Of a stretch of 64,000 nucleotides of DNA, positions 38,026-46,310 are shown one piece after another. The first letter of the stretch is position 1; the number at the start of each line of letters is the position of its first letter. Source of the stretch: Rhizosphaericola mali (lineage in GTDB: Bacteria > Bacteroidota > Bacteroidia > Chitinophagales > Chitinophagaceae); the NCBI RefSeq assembly GCF_004337365.2, contig NZ_CP044016.1, positions 2,604,001 through 2,668,000 of the forward strand, given 5' to 3'. The position numbers and the translations under genes are program-made. The notes under the pieces were generated by a model. The model made no database searches, had not been told where the DNA came from, and was given only the letters and a program-made list of their open reading frames with translations.

Positions 38026-38099
38026 TGGAGAATACCGGGCTCGAACCGGTCACCTCTACGCTGCCAGCGTAGCGCTCTAGCCAAATGAGCTAATCCCCC
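38026..38099 (-). tRNA. tRNA-Ala (anticodon GGC)
   Basis: A 74-nt cloverleaf on the minus strand. The acceptor GGGGGAT pairs with ATTCTCC (two G-U) and the discriminator is A. The D arm is GCTC/GAGC, the anticodon stem CTACG/CGTAG with loop CTGGCAG (GGC at 34-36), and the T arm ACCGG-TTCGAGC-CCGGT. CCA is not encoded. Confidence 0.97.
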
Positions 38100-38138
38100 A
38101 AATGAAACGTTTCCAAAAATAATGGTTTTTTTTTCAAT

Positions 38139-38146
38139 TATCTTTG
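38139..38146 (+). promoter_or_regulatory. Bacteroidota -7 element (TATCTTTG) of the small membrane protein gene
   Basis: Exact TAnnTTTG on the plus strand, 19 bp ahead of the ATG at 38166. This supports transcription of the 58-codon ORF. Confidence 0.6.
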
Positions 38147-38165
38147 TAAAAATATTACTCGAAAT

Positions 38166-38342
38166 ATGCAAAATGGATTTTGGAATCAAATAGCAGAATA
38201 TCTCTTTCTTAAAAAGAAAGATCCCAATAAAGTGTATAGTAAAAATACCAAAATTATGCATGGCATGAATAAAATCTCCTTATTCATGTTTTTGATTGCA
38301 TTGCTTATTATTATTTTCAAAGCAATTTTTAAGCATCATTAG
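38166..38342 (+). CDS. Small membrane protein, 58 aa (DUF6728-like)
   Basis: The polar N-terminus has MQNGFWNQIAEYLFLKKKDPN, written here as 21 residues less one: it starts MQNGFWNQIAEYLFLKKK and continues with DPN. A MHGMNKIS segment follows, then a single hydrophobic helix (about 39-51) and a short basic end. The layout and the MHG-x-N-(K/R)-I-S motif recall the small Bacteroidota family I know as DUF6728, but that is from memory. A -7 element lies just upstream. The stop overlaps the lpxB stop codon by two bases on the opposite strand. The product is probably an inner-membrane protein of unknown role. Confidence 0.65.
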   Translation: MQNGFWNQIAEYLFLKKKDPNKVYSKNTKIMHGMNKISLFMFLIALLIIIFKAIFKHH

Positions 38343-39445
38343 ATTTGGTCGATGATGATTTGTGCCGCTTTTTCGGAGGCAAATCCTCCTTCAGATAATT
38401 TGGCTTTCAATTGAGTATAATCTGCCAGCAATTCTGCTCTTCTCGTTTGGTCTTCGAGCAAAAGTTGTAGTTCTTTTTTCAAGTTTTGTTCGTTTAGATC
38501 ATTTTGAATCAGCTCTTTCACTACCAATTTTCCCATGATCAAATTCACTAGGGAAATAAAAGGCACTTTAATTAATCGCTTGGCTATTTGATAACTGATA
38601 TTGCTTCCTTTATAACATACGATTTCTGGTGTTCCAAATATTGCGGTTTCCAGTGTAGCCGTACCGCTGGTAACGAGTGCAGCTTTGGCATTTTGCATTA
38701 ATTTATAGGTACTATTCGCAATCAATTGGACATTTGGAAAAGCACTAATAATCGATTGATAAAAAGAGGCCTCTTGACCAGGAGCTTGGCCAATGACAAA
38801 TTGATATTCGGGGAAATATTTAGTTACGGAAAGCATGATGGGTAATTTTTTCAAAATTTCCTGCTTTCTACTTCCTGGTAATAATGCAATTATTGGATTA
38901 TCCGAAATCGGTTGATGATCTTGTTCCTGTTCAAAGCGTTCAATCTCTTCGACAAGCGGATGTCCCACATAATCTACATCCCATTGCCATTTGTCTTTGA
39001 AATAATCTTTTTCAAAAGGCAAAATTACCAACATCTTATCGATGGTACGTTTCATCTTGGGCACTCGTCCTTCCTTCCAAGCCCACACCTGTGGCGCGAT
39101 ATAATAGACGACTTTGATATTATTTTGTTTGGCCCATTCTGCTATACGCAAATTAAAACCTGGATAATCGATTAATACTAATACATCAGGTTTATATGCC
39201 GCAATATCTTCTTTGCAAAAAGAAATATTTTTAAGAATCGTGCGAAGATTAGAAACAACTTCGATGAATCCCATAAAAGCGAGATCGCGATAATGTTTAA
39301 CCAATGTTGCACCAGCAGTTTGCATCTTGTCTCCACCCCAGCACCGAATATCGGCATTAGGGTCCTTGATGTGTAATTGCTTTATTAGATTGCTACCATG
39401 AAGATCTCCACTTGCCTCACCAGCGATTAAGTAATATTTCATCAT
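38339..39445 (-). CDS. lpxB: Lipid-A-disaccharide synthase
   Basis: Inner-membrane-associated GT19 glycosyltransferase that joins UDP-2,3-diacylglucosamine and lipid X to form the lipid A disaccharide. 368 residues. Family motifs: AGEASGDLHGSNL (about 8-20), CWGGDKMQ, YYIAPQVWAWKEGR, and LPGSRKQEI followed by the acceptor region SGTATLE and EIVCYK. Two adjacent ATG codons open the gene. It is the last gene of a minus-strand operon with an SDR enzyme and a SAM-hydrolase-like protein. Call firm. Confidence 0.97.
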   Translation of the reverse strand: MMKYYLIAGEASGDLHGSNLIKQLHIKDPNADIRCWGGDKMQTAGATLVKHYRDLAFMGFIEVVSNLRTILKNISFCKEDIAAYKPDVLVLIDYPGFNLRIAEWAKQNNIKVVYYIAPQVWAWKEGRVPKMKRTIDKMLVILPFEKDYFKDKWQWDVDYVGHPLVEEIERFEQEQDHQPISDNPIIALLPGSRKQEILKKLPIMLSVTKYFPEYQFVIGQAPGQEASFYQSIISAFPNVQLIANSTYKLMQNAKAALVTSGTATLETAIFGTPEIVCYKGSNISYQIAKRLIKVPFISLVNLIMGKLVVKELIQNDLNEQNLKKELQLLLEDQTRRAELLADYTQLKAKLSEGGFASEKAAQIIIDQI

Positions 39446-39470
39446 TTAAAATTTAGAACCGATTTGGATA

Positions 39471-40367
39471 TTACAAAATCGATTTTTGTTGTAATCTTGG
39501 TGGTGCTTTTGGGATATTAATGTCTGGAGCTATTTCTTTGAAAAATATTCTTATAGTGCGGTACATCCAATCACTGGAAGGTTGATTGTTGTAGGTATTT
39601 TCTGATTTTATGTCTGCAAATGGTTTTAATCCAAACAAACCAGCAACATTGCCATTATTGATAGATATTTCCAAAAATCCTGCAGAATTAAACCAAGCTA
39701 ATTTTTCACTTACTGGAACTGAAGCGTAATTTTCTCCGATGGTTTTGATAGTTTCATTTCGGTTAAATACCAATTCAAAATCTCGACCATTGCTGATTTC
39801 TTCAAATTCCTTTTTCGTAATATTGACAATTACATTTTCAAAATTATCCACGAAAATAATTTGCCCTTCAATCCAATCGGTTCCAAATGTAGGTTGCAAT
39901 GGATATTTGGTAACGATATCTTCTACCAATATGCCTATTTTTTCCAAAGATAAACCTTCGGAAATAGCAACGGCAGCATTAACCATAGCCTGGGTAAACT
40001 CCAAAGTTGTAATGGTTTTTCCTTGCGGAAGTGCCACTTTTACAACACGTTCAGGTACTTTGTTGATAATCATTGTCAAAATACCATTGTCTGGACAAAT
40101 GAATATTTGCCCATTTATTTCCGCAACGAGAAAATGCTCAGGATTTTTGAAAAACAGATTAAAAATGACCAAGTTTATCGTCTTGGCAGGAAAATATTTC
40201 AGTGCATTGCTGCAAATATATCCAGAATGATAATAATTCTTAGCCGACATATAATGTACTACATCTACGATATTAGCAGTAGGCAAAGCAGATACAATCT
40301 GTCCTTTCACAGCGCCGATGATATAATCACCCAATCCGATATCAGAAGATAATGTAATAATAGGCAT
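39471..40367 (-). CDS. S-adenosyl-L-methionine hydroxide adenosyltransferase family protein (DUF62)
   Basis: The 298-residue protein resembles the DUF62 family: SAM hydrolases giving adenosine and L-methionine, and relatives of fluorinase and chlorinase. The start ITLSSDIGLGDYIIGAVKGQI, then IVDVVHYMSAKNYYHSGYI, CPDNGILTMI and the C-terminal IIFVDNFENVIVNIT segment are characteristic. The second Asp of the classical TDFG motif is replaced by SSDIG, which is common in Bacteroidota members. It lies between an SDR gene and lpxB with 13 and 25 bp gaps. Biological role unknown. Confidence 0.88.
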   Translation of the reverse strand: MPIITLSSDIGLGDYIIGAVKGQIVSALPTANIVDVVHYMSAKNYYHSGYICSNALKYFPAKTINLVIFNLFFKNPEHFLVAEINGQIFICPDNGILTMIINKVPERVVKVALPQGKTITTLEFTQAMVNAAVAISEGLSLEKIGILVEDIVTKYPLQPTFGTDWIEGQIIFVDNFENVIVNITKKEFEEISNGRDFELVFNRNETIKTIGENYASVPVSEKLAWFNSAGFLEISINNGNVAGLFGLKPFADIKSENTYNNQPSSDWMYRTIRIFFKEIAPDINIPKAPPRLQQKSIL

Positions 40368-40380
40368 ATTGAACTAAAAT

Positions 40381-41187
40381 CTATTTTGTTAAAACCCCAT
40401 TTTTAAAATAAAACTTATGGATCAATTTGTCCGTCCAAGACGGAAATAATCTATTCATCCAAACAGCTTCTTTTCCCTGAAATGTCAAAATAAGGTTTCG
40501 TTTCTTTTTAATAATTGATCTTAAGATATAACTAGCGCATTGCTCCGCCGTCATCATATTTCCTTCATCCATCAATGATTCTGCTTCAGGTTTGGCGTCT
40601 TTATTCAAAGCAACATTACGAATATTGGAAGCCGTAAAACCTGGACATACCCAGATCACATTGACATCCTTATGCTTTAATTCCGTGCGAATGGATTCCA
40701 ACCAACCATTCAGCGCATATTTGGATGCAGAGTACCCAGAACGACCAGGAAGACCACGATAGCCAGCGATAGAGGAAACTCCAACAATTGTGCCTTTTGA
40801 TGCTAATAAGTAAGGTAAAGCATATTTGGTACAATACACCGCACCCCAGAAATTAACGTCCATCACATTGCGCAAAGTATCCATATCCGTTTCCTCGAAT
40901 AAAGCACGCATGGAAATACCTGCATTATTGATCAAAATATCAATCTTTCCATAGGTTTTTATCGTCAGTTCTATCAGACGACGACAATCTTGCTCAAAAC
41001 TCACATCCGCTTTATGTGTCATAAAAGGATAATCAGAATATTTGAGTTGCATCTGATATAATTTATCAAAATTACGTCCGCAAGTTGCAACCTTCGCACC
41101 GTCTTCCAATAGTTTTTCAACTAGTGCTTTTCCGATACCTTCGGTACCGCCGGTAACGATAACAACTTTGTCCGTAAAAAATGACAT
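40381..41187 (-). CDS. Short-chain dehydrogenase/reductase
   Basis: Classical SDR of 268 residues. Cofactor loop TGGTEGIG (12-19), NNAG (87-90), catalytic Ser (138 or 139) in VGVSSIAG, and YSASK (Tyr152, Lys156). The residue after the cofactor strand (TCGRN) suggests NADP(H), as an Arg is present. It is the first gene of the SDR / SAM-hydrolase / lpxB operon, with the best promoter of the window just upstream. Substrate not known. Lipid or sugar metabolism would fit the neighbourhood, but that is a guess. Confidence 0.9.
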   Translation of the reverse strand: MSFFTDKVVIVTGGTEGIGKALVEKLLEDGAKVATCGRNFDKLYQMQLKYSDYPFMTHKADVSFEQDCRRLIELTIKTYGKIDILINNAGISMRALFEETDMDTLRNVMDVNFWGAVYCTKYALPYLLASKGTIVGVSSIAGYRGLPGRSGYSASKYALNGWLESIRTELKHKDVNVIWVCPGFTASNIRNVALNKDAKPEAESLMDEGNMMTAEQCASYILRSIIKKKRNLILTFQGKEAVWMNRLFPSWTDKLIHKFYFKNGVLTK

Positions 41188-41207
41188 ATTAATAGAATTG
41201 CTTGCCG

Positions 41208-41237
41208 CAAAAATAAAAATTTATTGGTGGCTTTCAA
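41208..41237 (-). promoter_or_regulatory. Full Bacteroidota promoter (TTG-19 bp-TATTTTTG) of the SDR-lpxB operon
   Basis: On the minus strand, TTG at 41237-41235 is followed 19 bp later by an exact TAnnTTTG (41215-41208). The ATG lies 20 bp beyond. It is the only promoter in the window where both elements fit the usual spacing. Confidence 0.75.
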
Positions 41238-41358
41238 GAACTTTGACCGATATATAATTTTTTATTTTTAATAAGAATGTTTTATAGTAGTCGCTTTATT
41301 TTCAATCAATTAAAAAAATATGTTCTTTTTTCATTTTACTAAATATTATCGCAATAAA

Positions 41359-41375
41359 TACTAATTTTGTTAGTA
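41359..41375 (+). promoter_or_regulatory. rmuC promoter: -7 element TAATTTTG inside an inverted repeat
   Basis: The exact TAnnTTTG at 41362-41369 lies in TACTAA/TTAGTA (41359-41364 and 41370-41375). The ATG is 22 bp after it. The palindrome could be an operator over the promoter or chance. Confidence 0.55.
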
Positions 41376-41390
41376 TAAAATTTACACAAA

Positions 41391-42710
41391 ATGATAATAA
41401 TTGGCTTAGCGATACTTCTATTTTTTCAATTAGTGATTTTGTATAAATTATTTACACAAAAATCGAGTGGTGAAAAAGAAAATTTTATCAAATTGGATCA
41501 GCAAATCAGTCATTTAGAAGATTCAACGCGTAAAGATTTTGGGATAAATAGGGAAGAAAATCAAAAATCCATTTTGGGATTTAAAAAGGATATTCAAAAT
41601 TCATTTCAATTATTGGGAAATGAATTAATCAAACAAATCCATCATCTCAATACAACACAAAAACAACAATCAGAAGATCATATTTTGAGATTGGAAAAAT
41701 TTGAAAATAACATCAATAAAAACTTGAATGACATCAGATTAACAGTTGAAGAAAAATTACGTCAATTACAATATGACAATCATCAAAAATTGGAAGAAAT
41801 GCGTAAAACCGTAGACGAAAAATTAGAAGCGTCCATCGAAAAGCGTTTTGACCAATCTTTCAAATTAATCAGTGATCGACTCGAACAAGTACATAAAGGA
41901 TTGGGCGAAATGCAGACGCTTGCATCTGGCGTAGGTGATTTGAAAAAAGTATTGACGAATGTGAAAACGCGCGGTAATCTCGGCGAAATACAATTGGGAA
42001 ATATACTCGAACAAGTTTTATCTCCAGAACAATATTTACAAAATACTATGATTCGTCCCAATACTTCTGAACGAGTGGAATTTGCCATTAAACTTCCTGG
42101 AAAATCTTTGGATGAGGCAGTTTTGCTTCCCATTGACTCAAAATTTCCCAACGAAGATTATCAACGCCTATTGGATGCTTATGATCATCGAGAAAATACA
42201 ATTGAATTTGAAATTGCCTCCAAACAATTTGAAAATGCAGTCAAAAAGTCTGCGAAAGATATTAAAGAGAAATACATATTTCCGCCTTACAGCACCGATT
42301 TTGCCATAATGTTCGTACCCACGGAAGGTTTGTACGCGGAGATTTTACGTAGAAATGGTTTGTTTGAATTACTACAACGCAATTATAAAATTACGGTTGT
42401 CGGTCCTACTAATTTAGTCGCATTTTTGTCGAGTTTGCAAATGGGATTCAAAACATTAGCAATTGAAAAACGCTCTAGTGAAGTTTGGGAAATTTTGGGA
42501 GCGGTGAAAACAGAATTTGGAAATTTCGGTGGTATTTTGGAAAAAACGAAAAAGAAATTATTAGAAGCTACCAATGTAATTGATTCTGCAGGTATCAGAA
42601 GTCGTGCGATAGAACGCAAATTGAAGGAAGTACAAGAATTACCTAAAGATATATCTCAACAAATTTTGGATGGTACGCCACTCTCCTTGCCCGATAACTT
42701 TGATAATTAA
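41391..42710 (+). CDS. rmuC: DNA recombination protein RmuC
   Basis: 439 residues: one N-terminal TM segment (about 2-18), a long coiled coil (about 35-190), then the RmuC nuclease-like domain. It includes GVGDLKKVLTNVKTRGNLGE, a P-x-D-S-K-F-P motif (LPIDSKFPNEDY), the segment YIFPPYSTDFAIMFVPTEGLYAE, and ending KLLEATNVID. In other bacteria it limits inversions and damage-induced rearrangements, and related nucleases have been linked to phage restriction. It stands alone with its own promoter, so no operon partner is suggested. Confidence 0.96.
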   Translation: MIIIGLAILLFFQLVILYKLFTQKSSGEKENFIKLDQQISHLEDSTRKDFGINREENQKSILGFKKDIQNSFQLLGNELIKQIHHLNTTQKQQSEDHILRLEKFENNINKNLNDIRLTVEEKLRQLQYDNHQKLEEMRKTVDEKLEASIEKRFDQSFKLISDRLEQVHKGLGEMQTLASGVGDLKKVLTNVKTRGNLGEIQLGNILEQVLSPEQYLQNTMIRPNTSERVEFAIKLPGKSLDEAVLLPIDSKFPNEDYQRLLDAYDHRENTIEFEIASKQFENAVKKSAKDIKEKYIFPPYSTDFAIMFVPTEGLYAEILRRNGLFELLQRNYKITVVGPTNLVAFLSSLQMGFKTLAIEKRSSEVWEILGAVKTEFGNFGGILEKTKKKLLEATNVIDSAGIRSRAIERKLKEVQELPKDISQQILDGTPLSLPDNFDN

Positions 42711-42779
42711 TTTGCTTATTATAAGCGAAAATTGTCGTTTTTTCGTTTACTGTAAATAAAATATTTAGACATTCGTTTT

Positions 42780-44063
42780 ATGCAAAAAATAATCGGCGTT
42801 ATCGCTTCTACCATGCTAACCATCATGCTTTTTTCCAATATTGTATTTGGACAAGATGAAATACGACAAATCAACATACATACACCCCAATTTTTTCAAA
42901 ATGGGAATCAAATGACTTATCCAATCATCGCATTAGGCGCCACAAATGGATTAGAAGTAGATTTTGATGATTTTGATTTACGTGTTAAAAATTATAGTTA
43001 TTCATTTCAATTATGTGATGCCGATTGGCAACCTGTAAATTTGAGCACATTTGATTATATCAGTGGTTTTGTCCAAAACAGAATATTGAATTATCAATTT
43101 TCCTCCATTGCTATGCAGCAATATGTCCATTATATGTTCACATTTCCTGCTTCAAATTGTATGCCTACGAAAAGTGGCAATTACATTTTCAAAGTATTTT
43201 TGGACGGAGATACTAGTAATTTAGCATTTTCAAAAAGATTTTTAGTTACAGATAATAAAGTAAACATTACCGCTCAAATCCAACAACCCTTTGACACAAA
43301 GAAAATGTACACACATCAAAAGGTACAATTTACAGTAGATAATTCTGCATTACAAATATCTAATCCCCAACAGCAAATCAAAGTTGTAGTTCTACAAAAT
43401 TATCGTTGGGATAATTGTGTGAAAGGGATGCAACCGGCGTTTATGCGTGGTAGTCAATATGAATATAATGGTGAAAGAGACTTTACCTTTCCTGCTGGGA
43501 AGGAATATAGATGGATTGATAATTCTAGTTTTCGATTTTATAGTGATCGAGTGAGAAGCATTGATAGAAATTCTGTTCCATTCTATGTAGAGGCCGTTAC
43601 AGATATGCAACGTAACAAGACTCAATATTTACCTTATGAAGACTATGATGGATTTTATAGTATCAAAGCAGCTGAGCAGATTACTGCTTCGACTCAAGGC
43701 GACTATGGAAATGTACATTTTAAATATGAAAATTATGACAAAACCGCGTTTCCAGATTTAAACGTATACATCGTAGGACAATTCAACAACTATAATTGTG
43801 ATATCAATTCTCAATTGAGATACAATGCAGATAGCGGATACTACGAAACCAATCAATTGCTCAAACAAGGTTATTACACTTATATGTATGTAACCAAACC
43901 TATAAATAATCCACAATCTGAGACCTCTTTTGAATTTACAGAAGGTAGCTATTGGCAGACTGAAAATAATTATACAATTTTAGTGTATTTCCGAGAACTT
44001 GGTGGCAGATATGACCAATTAATTGGAAGCCAAACAATCAACTCTAATATTAGTGACAATTAA
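42780..44063 (+). CDS. DUF5103 protein, type IX secretion Plug-like
   Basis: 427 residues with signal peptide ending near VFGQ. The start of the mature part reads IRQINIHTPQFFQNGNQMTYPII. The middle has YSFQLCDADWQPVNLSTFDYISGF and FPASNCMPTKSGNYIFKVFLDGD, and the end ELGGRYDQLIGSQTINS. These fit DUF5103, the protein described in Flavobacteria as the Plug that closes the periplasmic side of the SprA translocon. The assignment to that function is by family memory. It has no other T9SS gene directly beside it, though a SprE/PorW-like gene lies 15 kb away. Confidence 0.85.
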   Translation: MQKIIGVIASTMLTIMLFSNIVFGQDEIRQINIHTPQFFQNGNQMTYPIIALGATNGLEVDFDDFDLRVKNYSYSFQLCDADWQPVNLSTFDYISGFVQNRILNYQFSSIAMQQYVHYMFTFPASNCMPTKSGNYIFKVFLDGDTSNLAFSKRFLVTDNKVNITAQIQQPFDTKKMYTHQKVQFTVDNSALQISNPQQQIKVVVLQNYRWDNCVKGMQPAFMRGSQYEYNGERDFTFPAGKEYRWIDNSSFRFYSDRVRSIDRNSVPFYVEAVTDMQRNKTQYLPYEDYDGFYSIKAAEQITASTQGDYGNVHFKYENYDKTAFPDLNVYIVGQFNNYNCDINSQLRYNADSGYYETNQLLKQGYYTYMYVTKPINNPQSETSFEFTEGSYWQTENNYTILVYFRELGGRYDQLIGSQTINSNISDN

Positions 44064-44104
44064 GTTTTATTACAACTTTTTGTTAATCGCGTCGTCTTTT
44101 CTAT

Positions 44105-44491
44105 ATGAAAATACCATTTTTATTAATTTCTATTATTATCGTAGTGAATATTAATGCACAATTATCTAATCATCAATTTGACAGTTGTATCCAAAAAGGA
44201 AGAACTTTACAACGAATTGATATGACTCCGACGATTGGATTTGCGGCACAATCTTCCGCGTATTACCAATTATGCGAATATTTGAGATCAAAAGCAAGTA
44301 ACCAGCAAGTACATATCCTTGTCAATTCAGATAATACAATCGTCAAATACATTGGTTATCATATTGCTAATGAACGCCAAATAAAATTGAGCAAAATTGA
44401 AATAAATAGTCTTCTATCTAAAAAAGAAATCGTTGTGATAGGAAGTGGTTGTGTATTAAAAAAAGTGCCCTTTTCATCCTTAATACACTAA
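44105..44491 (+). CDS. Small exported protein, unknown
   Basis: 128 residues with a signal peptide ending in NINAQ, then a Cys/Gln-rich stretch. Repeated short beta-strand-like segments, QVHILVNSDNTIVKYIG and EIVVIGSGCVLKKVPF, follow. Three Cys are visible (QFDSCIQ, YQLCEYL and GSGCVLK). No family was recognised. It starts 41 bp after the Plug-like gene and may be co-transcribed. Confidence 0.6.
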   Translation: MKIPFLLISIIIVVNINAQLSNHQFDSCIQKGRTLQRIDMTPTIGFAAQSSAYYQLCEYLRSKASNQQVHILVNSDNTIVKYIGYHIANERQIKLSKIEINSLLSKKEIVVIGSGCVLKKVPFSSLIH

Positions 44492-44498
44492 AAAATAA

Positions 44499-44518
44499 GC
44501 TCCGATGGAAATCGGAGC
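44499..44518. other. Hairpin without clear T tail downstream of the small exported protein gene
   Basis: GCTCCGAT and ATCGGAGC (8 bp) flank GGAA. On the plus strand the bases after it are CGCAAACT, so it is not a standard terminator; on the minus strand an A/T-rich T run follows. Only 6 codons remain of an ATG (MRKLTT then stop) near 44540. It may be an mRNA end structure. Confidence 0.5.
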
Positions 44519-44644
44519 CGCAAACTAAAACTAACTGCTTATGAGAAAATTGACTACTTAATAATCATTATCAATTACTATGCCAATAGATATTCAATTA
44601 AAAGTTTAATTTTATATAATTCATATTTTAATTGATTTCCACAC

Positions 44645-45415
44645 ATGAAAACAAAATATAGTTGTAAAAAGCATTATTTAGTATTAGGCAGTATTTTATC
44701 AGCTTGTTTGCTGTTACTGTCTTACAAATCAGATATTGAAAAACCTGGAAATGCATCAAAATATAGTGTAGCTCAAACCAAAGTACTTCCCAATAGCCCA
44801 TTATCTGGAAAATCACTTATATTCTTAGGTTCTTCTGTAACGCTCGGTGCTGCATCCGAAAAGGAGTCTTTCGTAGATTTTATTAGAAAACGTGACAATT
44901 GTACTTGTATTAAAGATGCTGTGTCTGGAACAACATTAATGGACAACGGAAATGAATCTTATATTAAAAGACTACAAAAATTACCAATACAATTAAAGGT
45001 AGACGCTTTCATATGTCAGCTTTCAACGAATGATACACATTTTAATGGACTTACCAAATTGGGTTTAATTAGTAATACAAAAGACACTTCTGATTACGAC
45101 ACAAATACGACTTTAGGTGCGATTCAATATATTATTTCCTATGTTAAAAAGACATGGAATTGTCCTTTATTTTTTTATACAAATTCCTATTTTAAGGATA
45201 AAAATTATGAAGTATTAATTAAGGAATTATATAAAATACAAAAAAAAGATAATATTTATATTATTGATCTTTATAATGATAAGAAATTTAATAATATTTC
45301 ATCTGATCGCTTGAAATTATATATGGCGAATGATCTCATTCATCCATATAAGGCTGGTTACAAATTGTGGTGGACACCGTTTATAGAAGAACATCTCTAT
45401 AAAATTTTGAAATAA
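44645..45415 (+). CDS. SGNH/GDSL-family hydrolase, membrane-anchored
   Basis: 256 residues. The first 28 hold a hydrophobic segment (about 11-26) with LSAC that could be a lipobox or a TM anchor. The catalytic set reads FLGSSVTLG (Ser near 63-64), then STND (about 126, block III Asn) and DLIHPYKAGY with the Asp-x-x-His pair near 236-239. Such enzymes are esterases or acetyl-xylan/peptidoglycan deacetylases, so the exact role is open. A strong bidirectional terminator separates it from the convergent sdhB. Confidence 0.85.
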   Translation: MKTKYSCKKHYLVLGSILSACLLLLSYKSDIEKPGNASKYSVAQTKVLPNSPLSGKSLIFLGSSVTLGAASEKESFVDFIRKRDNCTCIKDAVSGTTLMDNGNESYIKRLQKLPIQLKVDAFICQLSTNDTHFNGLTKLGLISNTKDTSDYDTNTTLGAIQYIISYVKKTWNCPLFFYTNSYFKDKNYEVLIKELYKIQKKDNIYIIDLYNDKKFNNISSDRLKLYMANDLIHPYKAGYKLWWTPFIEEHLYKILK

Positions 45416-45430
45416 TTAATTTTATAGATA

Positions 45431-45466
45431 AAAAATAAGGTTGCAAATTTTGCAACCTTATTTTTT
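45431..45466. terminator. Bidirectional terminator between the SGNH hydrolase gene and sdhB
   Basis: A perfect 16-bp stem (AAAAATAAGGTTGCAA and its reverse complement) around a 3-nt loop with T runs on both ends. It serves the plus-strand gene and the convergent sdhCAB operon. Confidence 0.92.
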
Positions 45467-45488
45467 ATCTCAATTATATATTTAAATA

Positions 45489-46259
45489 CTAATGAACTGT
45501 GTCATCTAAAACTGCAGCTCTAATATATTCATGATTCAAACGAGCAATATTGGCGATAGAAATACCTTTTGGGCAAGTTGCTTCACATGCACCAGTAGAG
45601 GTACAAGCGCCAAAACCTTCTTTGTCCATTTGCGTCAACATGTCAAATACACGTGACTTTCTTTCAGGCTCACCTTGAGGCAACAATGCCAATTGTGACA
45701 CTTTAGCACCAACAAATAACAACGCAGAGCTATTTTTACAAGCAGCAACACAAGCTCCACAACCTATACAAGCGGCAGCGGCAAATGCTTCATCTGCTTT
45801 TTTCTTTTCAATAGGAATATTATTCGCATCTTGAGGGTTTCCGGTATTTATGGAAACATATCCACCAGCTTCAATAATTCTATCAAAAGCACCTCTATCT
45901 ACAATCAAATCTTTGATTACAGGAAATGCTTTTGCTCTCCAAGGTTCTACAACTATTGTATCACCATCTTTGAATGCTCTCATGTGCAATTGGCAAGTTG
46001 TATTTTGTTGCCAAGGACCATGAGGTTTACCATTGATATACATAGAACACATACCGCAAATACCTTCGCGACAATCGTGATCAAATGCAATTGGCTCTTT
46101 TCCTTCTTCTACTAGTTGTTCGTTCAAAACGTCAAACATTTCCAAAAAGGACATTTCTGATGAAATGTTTGCAACGCTAAATATTTCGAAATTGCCTTGT
46201 GCTTCGCTATTGGCTTGACGCCATACTTTTAGCGTCAAATTCATATTATAATGTTCCAT
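45489..46259 (-). CDS. sdhB: Succinate dehydrogenase / fumarate reductase iron-sulfur subunit
   Basis: Electron-transfer subunit of complex II. Its [2Fe-2S] ligands are Cys63, 68, 71 and 89 (in [11 protein letters not shown] and NTTCQLHM). The [4Fe-4S] motif is [12 protein letters not shown] and the [3Fe-4S] motif [14 protein letters not shown]. 256 residues, last gene of sdhCAB, 51 bp after sdhA. A second Met at position 6 (MNLTLKVW) could be the true start. Function firm. Confidence 0.97.
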   Translation of the reverse strand: MEHYNMNLTLKVWRQANSEAQGNFEIFSVANISSEMSFLEMFDVLNEQLVEEGKEPIAFDHDCREGICGMCSMYINGKPHGPWQQNTTCQLHMRAFKDGDTIVVEPWRAKAFPVIKDLIVDRGAFDRIIEAGGYVSINTGNPQDANNIPIEKKKADEAFAAAACIGCGACVAACKNSSALLFVGAKVSQLALLPQGEPERKSRVFDMLTQMDKEGFGACTSTGACEATCPKGISIANIARLNHEYIRAAVLDDTVH

Positions 46260-46310
46260 CGCTTACTCAGTTCAATTATTTATAAAAAATTATTTTCTAT
46301 TAAGTAACTA

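Noticed and set aside
38019-38261. 80-codon minus-strand reading frame over the tRNA-Ala region
   Set aside because: It runs through the tRNA gene and has no family features; the tRNA and the plus-strand small ORF explain the DNA.
42711-42760. GCTTAT/ATAAGC hairpin after rmuC as a terminator
   Set aside because: The stem is short and the T run starts several bases later, so it is too weak to claim.
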